From positions 1,488,001 to 1,552,000 of the forward strand of contig NZ_AP014862.1 in NCBI RefSeq assembly GCF_002355475.1: a DNA stretch of 64,000 bases, given 5' to 3'. Under the pieces are notes generated by a model. That model saw nothing but the letters and a program-made list of their open reading frames with translations. It ran no database searches and was not told the origin of the DNA. This DNA comes from Pseudomonas furukawaii (GTDB taxonomy: Bacteria; Pseudomonadota; Gammaproteobacteria; Pseudomonadales; Pseudomonadaceae). The first letter of the stretch is position 1. The number at the start of each line of letters is the position of its first letter. A program made the translations under genes and the position numbers. Below, piece after piece: positions 61,197 through 64,000 of the stretch.

Positions 61197-62488
61197 TATT
61201 GGACTCCCGGGGTGTTCTCTTGAGCGATGCTCAACATGTCGAATTTGTTTCTTACTTTCCGCCGAACTCGTCCGCCGGGAGCGCTTTGCAGCTCTTCGGC
61301 GTCGATGCGTTTCCAGTCCTCGTAGCTGACCAGATGGGTCTTCACGTTATCGGGGATTGCGATGAAGCCCGGTTTGCCGATAGGGAGGGTACCTTCGGCT
61401 ACGGCATGAACGATTGCGTCAGCGACTCGCTTGGAATCGGCTCGGTTCTCCGGGATCGTTCCGCGCGGGCCTCTCCTAAACCAGCCGGCACAGTAGAGGC
61501 CGCGATCCAGAAGCCCAGCATCGATGTCCGCCGTAGCTCCGGAAAGTGCGTCTCGACTGAGATCGGTCTCGGGGCGCTCCTGGAAGCCGATGGCCGTAAT
61601 CACGCTGTCGGCTTTCAGCCGGAGACGCTTATCAGCACCGTCGACAGAAATGAAGGTGATTGCCTGGACGTTATCCTCCCCATGAATTTCCTCCGGGATC
61701 CAGCCGAAGTGGAAGGTTACGGTTTTATGCTGTGGCCCCGGCTTGCTCTCGGTGTCCCGCAGCGACAGGATCGCTTCGATCTTCGCGTGTTCTTGCGGGC
61801 TCGCTGCTGCAGTTAGTGCTGAGCCCGACCCGATTTCGAATCGAACGTTGTTCAGCTTCGCCAGCTCTTTGATCATTACAGTGTCGAACTTGGCGAGGGC
61901 TGCCGGCGAGCGGCCGACGATGTCGATGGACTCCACCGGATCGGTTAGCAGGTGCGCCAGGGACTCTTCCGAGATGTCCGAGCCCTCGAATTCGTCATGA
62001 GACTTGGCGAATAGTCGCAACAGGTCGATGGCAACATTGCCATTTCCCACGATCACGGTTCGCTTGCCGAGGAGGGGGGCGAAACCAATTTCGTCGGGAT
62101 GGTCATTGAGCAAGCGCGTCATACGGCCCGCGCCGTATACCTGCTCCAGGCTATCGCCGGGGATGCCCAACTTCCGATCGCCATAGAGCCCGGTCGCCAG
62201 CACCACGATGTCGTAGGCTTGACGAAGGTCGTCCAACGACAAGTCTTTGCCGATTTCCAGATTGCCTATGAAGCGAATGTTTTCTCGCTCGAACAGGCGC
62301 TCGAATTGCCGGGTGACCGCCTTGGTGCCGGGGTGATCAGGAGCGACTCCGTACCGTACGAGTCCATATGGAACGGGTAGTCGATCGAGCATCACGATTT
62401 CGGATTCCGGCCACTCTTTGCGGAGGGCCTGTGCTACGTAGCAACCCGAGGGCCCCGTGCCGACTATCGCCACAGTTGGATTGGCCAT
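61196..62488 (-). CDS. Adrenodoxin-reductase-type NADPH reductase
   Basis: A 430-residue FAD enzyme of the FprA/adrenodoxin reductase group: FAD motif VAIVGTGPSGCYVAQAL (residues 5-21), LPVPYGLVRYGVAPDHPGTKAV, NADP-binding VIVGNGNVAIDLLRLF (about 145-160) and the C-terminal GWFRRGPRGTIPENRADSKRVADAI. It lies 2 bp after the P450 gene and passes electrons from NAD(P)H to the flavodoxin encoded next. Most P450 operons of this type use a ferredoxin; the flavodoxin makes this set resemble cinACB. Confidence 0.88.
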   Translation of the reverse strand: MANPTVAIVGTGPSGCYVAQALRKEWPESEIVMLDRLPVPYGLVRYGVAPDHPGTKAVTRQFERLFERENIRFIGNLEIGKDLSLDDLRQAYDIVVLATGLYGDRKLGIPGDSLEQVYGAGRMTRLLNDHPDEIGFAPLLGKRTVIVGNGNVAIDLLRLFAKSHDEFEGSDISEESLAHLLTDPVESIDIVGRSPAALAKFDTVMIKELAKLNNVRFEIGSGSALTAAASPQEHAKIEAILSLRDTESKPGPQHKTVTFHFGWIPEEIHGEDNVQAITFISVDGADKRLRLKADSVITAIGFQERPETDLSRDALSGATADIDAGLLDRGLYCAGWFRRGPRGTIPENRADSKRVADAIVHAVAEGTLPIGKPGFIAIPDNVKTHLVSYEDWKRIDAEELQSAPGGRVRRKVRNKFDMLSIAQENTPGVQ

Positions 62489-62490
62489 TG

Positions 62491-63705
62491 TCAGATGCCT
62501 CGATCGAACTTGAGCGGCATTGTGATTGCGCCGGTGTTGCCGCTATCCGGCAGCCACTTCACTTCGCCGTTGTAAGCGGGGTTATGCAGTCGCTGCGCAA
62601 GCAAGCTCAGCGCTTCGGTCATGTCGCCACGTGCAATGAAGTGGCCGATGCAATGGTGGGCCCCTGCACCGAAGCCGAAGTGAGGTTGGCGTTTGGCGGT
62701 GATATCGAAGCCTGGATTCTCGAACGCGTTCGGGTCAGTGCCGGCGGCTTGGCTGAACAGGTGGACGGTGGTGCCTTTCTTGATGTCCAGACCTTGGTAG
62801 TTGAAGTCTTCCAGGGCTTCGCGGGTGACCCAGGTAACGGTGGGGCGCACACGCATGACCTCTTCGACTGCCGCACGCGCGAGGTCGGGTTGCTCGCCAA
62901 GTAGCTTCCACTGTTCGGGATGCTGGACGAATGTGTCCATGGCTAGAGCGATCTGATTTCGGGTGGTGTCGATGCCGCCGAAGATGGCGAGAATGATCAT
63001 GTCGTACAGCTCTTGGTCGCTCAGAGCTGCTTTGTCTTCCTCGTTGGCCTTTACCAACATGCTGAGGAAGTCGTCACCCAGGCCGTTTTGCTTCAGGGTC
63101 TCCACGGCCATTTTTGCGTAGCCGTACATCTTGTCGGTAGCAGCGTTGATCTTGGCTTCGTCCTGCTTGAACGTCACGCCCAGAGCAAGGCCCATATCGA
63201 CGGCCAGCTCGGCCAAGCCGCGCCACTCACTGCGCGGCAGGCCGAGTAGCGAGCAGATGACCTGGGTGGCATAGGGCTCGGAGAACTGGGACACGAACTC
63301 GCATTGACCAGCATCGATGAAGCTGTCGATGAGCTCATTGGCCATGTCCTGGAATTCGGGGGTCATCTTCCGCACCAGCTTGGGGGAGAAGGCGGGATTC
63401 GCCAGACGACGGAGGCGGGAGTGATCAGCGCCTTCGCGGCTCAGCAGCATGCGCACCCACCAGTCCGCGAAACTACCGGTCGCCTTGTTATGGGCTGGCC
63501 AGGCATAGCTGCCCTGGCGGAGGCGCTGATCGCGGATCAGGGCGTTCACCTCGTCATAACGCAGTACTGCTATTCCATACGGAGTGCGAGCAAACCAACT
63601 CTTTGCCCGCGCTTCCGCGACCGCTTGGGAGCGCATGGAGAAAGACGGGTCAGCCACATCAAGGTAAGGCGCAGCCTCGAGCGTAGTTGGGGCACTGGAT
63701 GACAT
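62491..63705 (-). CDS. Cytochrome P450
   Basis: A 404-residue soluble bacterial P450 from the ATG at 63705 (GGAGGT upstream). The heme ligand is C352 in FGFGAGAHHCIGHFIAR; the I-helix reads FGGIDTTRNQ (242-251) with the acid-threonine pair D246-T247; the ExxR of helix K is E282/R285. It heads the operon P450-reductase-flavodoxin and is driven from the second 30-bp element. With a gamma-glutamyl ligase and hydrolase downstream it probably hydroxylates or dealkylates an amine or its glutamylated form. The real substrate is unknown. Confidence 0.9.
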   Translation of the reverse strand: MSSSAPTTLEAAPYLDVADPSFSMRSQAVAEARAKSWFARTPYGIAVLRYDEVNALIRDQRLRQGSYAWPAHNKATGSFADWWVRMLLSREGADHSRLRRLANPAFSPKLVRKMTPEFQDMANELIDSFIDAGQCEFVSQFSEPYATQVICSLLGLPRSEWRGLAELAVDMGLALGVTFKQDEAKINAATDKMYGYAKMAVETLKQNGLGDDFLSMLVKANEEDKAALSDQELYDMIILAIFGGIDTTRNQIALAMDTFVQHPEQWKLLGEQPDLARAAVEEVMRVRPTVTWVTREALEDFNYQGLDIKKGTTVHLFSQAAGTDPNAFENPGFDITAKRQPHFGFGAGAHHCIGHFIARGDMTEALSLLAQRLHNPAYNGEVKWLPDSGNTGAITMPLKFDRGI

Positions 63706-63837
63706 TTGGACACCTCCGATTCTTGTTAAAGGCTTCTGGGGGGCTTTCTTACAGGCCATCCCCAGGCTCAGCGCTACGCCATTTATTCCTTCCCCGCTCA
63801 CCTCTGTCTGCTAATCACGGGGAGGTTGGACGACTTC

Positions 63838-63867
63838 AATTTAAAATATGGTTTTATATCTTTCAAC
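63838..63867 (-). promoter_or_regulatory. Second 30-bp element, P450 promoter
   Basis: Identical over 30 bp to the element before the ligase gene, and here 133 bp before the P450 start. On the minus strand it reads TTGAAA, 17 bp with ATATAAAACCATAT, then TAAATT. The identity over the whole promoter, while the surroundings differ, shows that it is a functional or recently copied unit. Confidence 0.75.
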
Positions 63868-63980
63868 AGGATTTTTGCATCCGCTTGTCTGGAATGGTGA
63901 GGTGAGTCGTGGGGTTGTGGCGTTCAGAAGGCCCATTGAGTAGGGGTTTTGCGGATCCGTCGCAGAGGGATTGGCATGAA

Positions 63981-64000
63981 ATAAACTTTAAGATATGGTT
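63981..64000. promoter_or_regulatory. Partial third element at the window edge
   Basis: The last 20 bases (ATAAACTTTAAGATATGGTT) match the left half of the 30-bp elements with a few changes and are cut by the window end. No gene lies between this and the previous element, so it may be a second operator of the P450 operon or belong to a gene further right. Confidence 0.5.

Overview
The window reads as a chromosome segment of a Pseudomonas species, probably of the aeruginosa/resinovorans side of the genus. The first 25 kb is high-GC core genome in a recognisable pseudomonad order: the 3' part of argR, the arginine succinyltransferase (AST) operon aruCFGDB-orf-aruE, a threonine aldolase, alaS, lysC, rsmA, a tRNA-Ser/tRNA-Arg/tRNA-Arg cluster, mgtE, amrZ, a lone phnN, an Lrp-type regulator, a fused indolepyruvate ferredoxin oxidoreductase, a leucine/valine dehydrogenase and a sodium:amino-acid symporter. 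The unit is devoted to amino-acid breakdown and its global regulators.

At about 25.5 kb the core stops inside a tRNA-Arg(CCT) gene that is cut in its T-loop. A second, different tRNA-Arg(CCT), close to the enterobacterial argW type, lies 145 bp further on. From there to about 42.5 kb the DNA is an AT-richer accessory island. It carries a complete type II CBASS operon (2TM/beta-barrel effector, CD-NTase, E2-E1 fusion, JAMM peptidase), a Septu-like ATPase/HNH pair, a RloC-like zinc-hook ATPase whose 3' end was replaced by an IS5-family insertion, a second IS5-family element with a -1 frameshift, a family of small paralogous proteins (DUF6957-like) with a decayed fourth copy, an XRE regulator and a DCL/DUF3223-like protein. 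No integrase is visible.

From 42.9 to 47.5 kb lie an MFS carrier, a GntR regulator and the glutarate hydroxylase/L-2-hydroxyglutarate oxidase pair (glaH-lhgO), which turn glutarate into 2-oxoglutarate. Then come a GAF-PAS-GGDEF-EAL gene split by an in-frame stop codon, a soluble PAS chemoreceptor-like protein and an FAD-dependent ferredoxin reductase.

The last 11 kb (52.9-64 kb) looks like one amine-catabolism locus: an APC permease, a polyamine-type binding protein, a soluble Cache-domain protein, a FadR-type regulator, a binding protein without signal peptide translationally coupled to a glutamine-synthetase-like ligase, a class I glutamine amidotransferase, and a cytochrome P450 with its own flavodoxin and NAD(P)H reductase. 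Two leftward promoters in this block share an identical 30-bp AT-rich element whose core (ATAT-N6-ATAT) sits between the -35 and -10 hexamers. Related cores occur upstream of the permease and at the right edge of the window. I infer a regulon that takes up an amine, gamma-glutamylates it, oxidises it with the P450 and removes the glutamyl group. I consider this the most likely undescribed system here.
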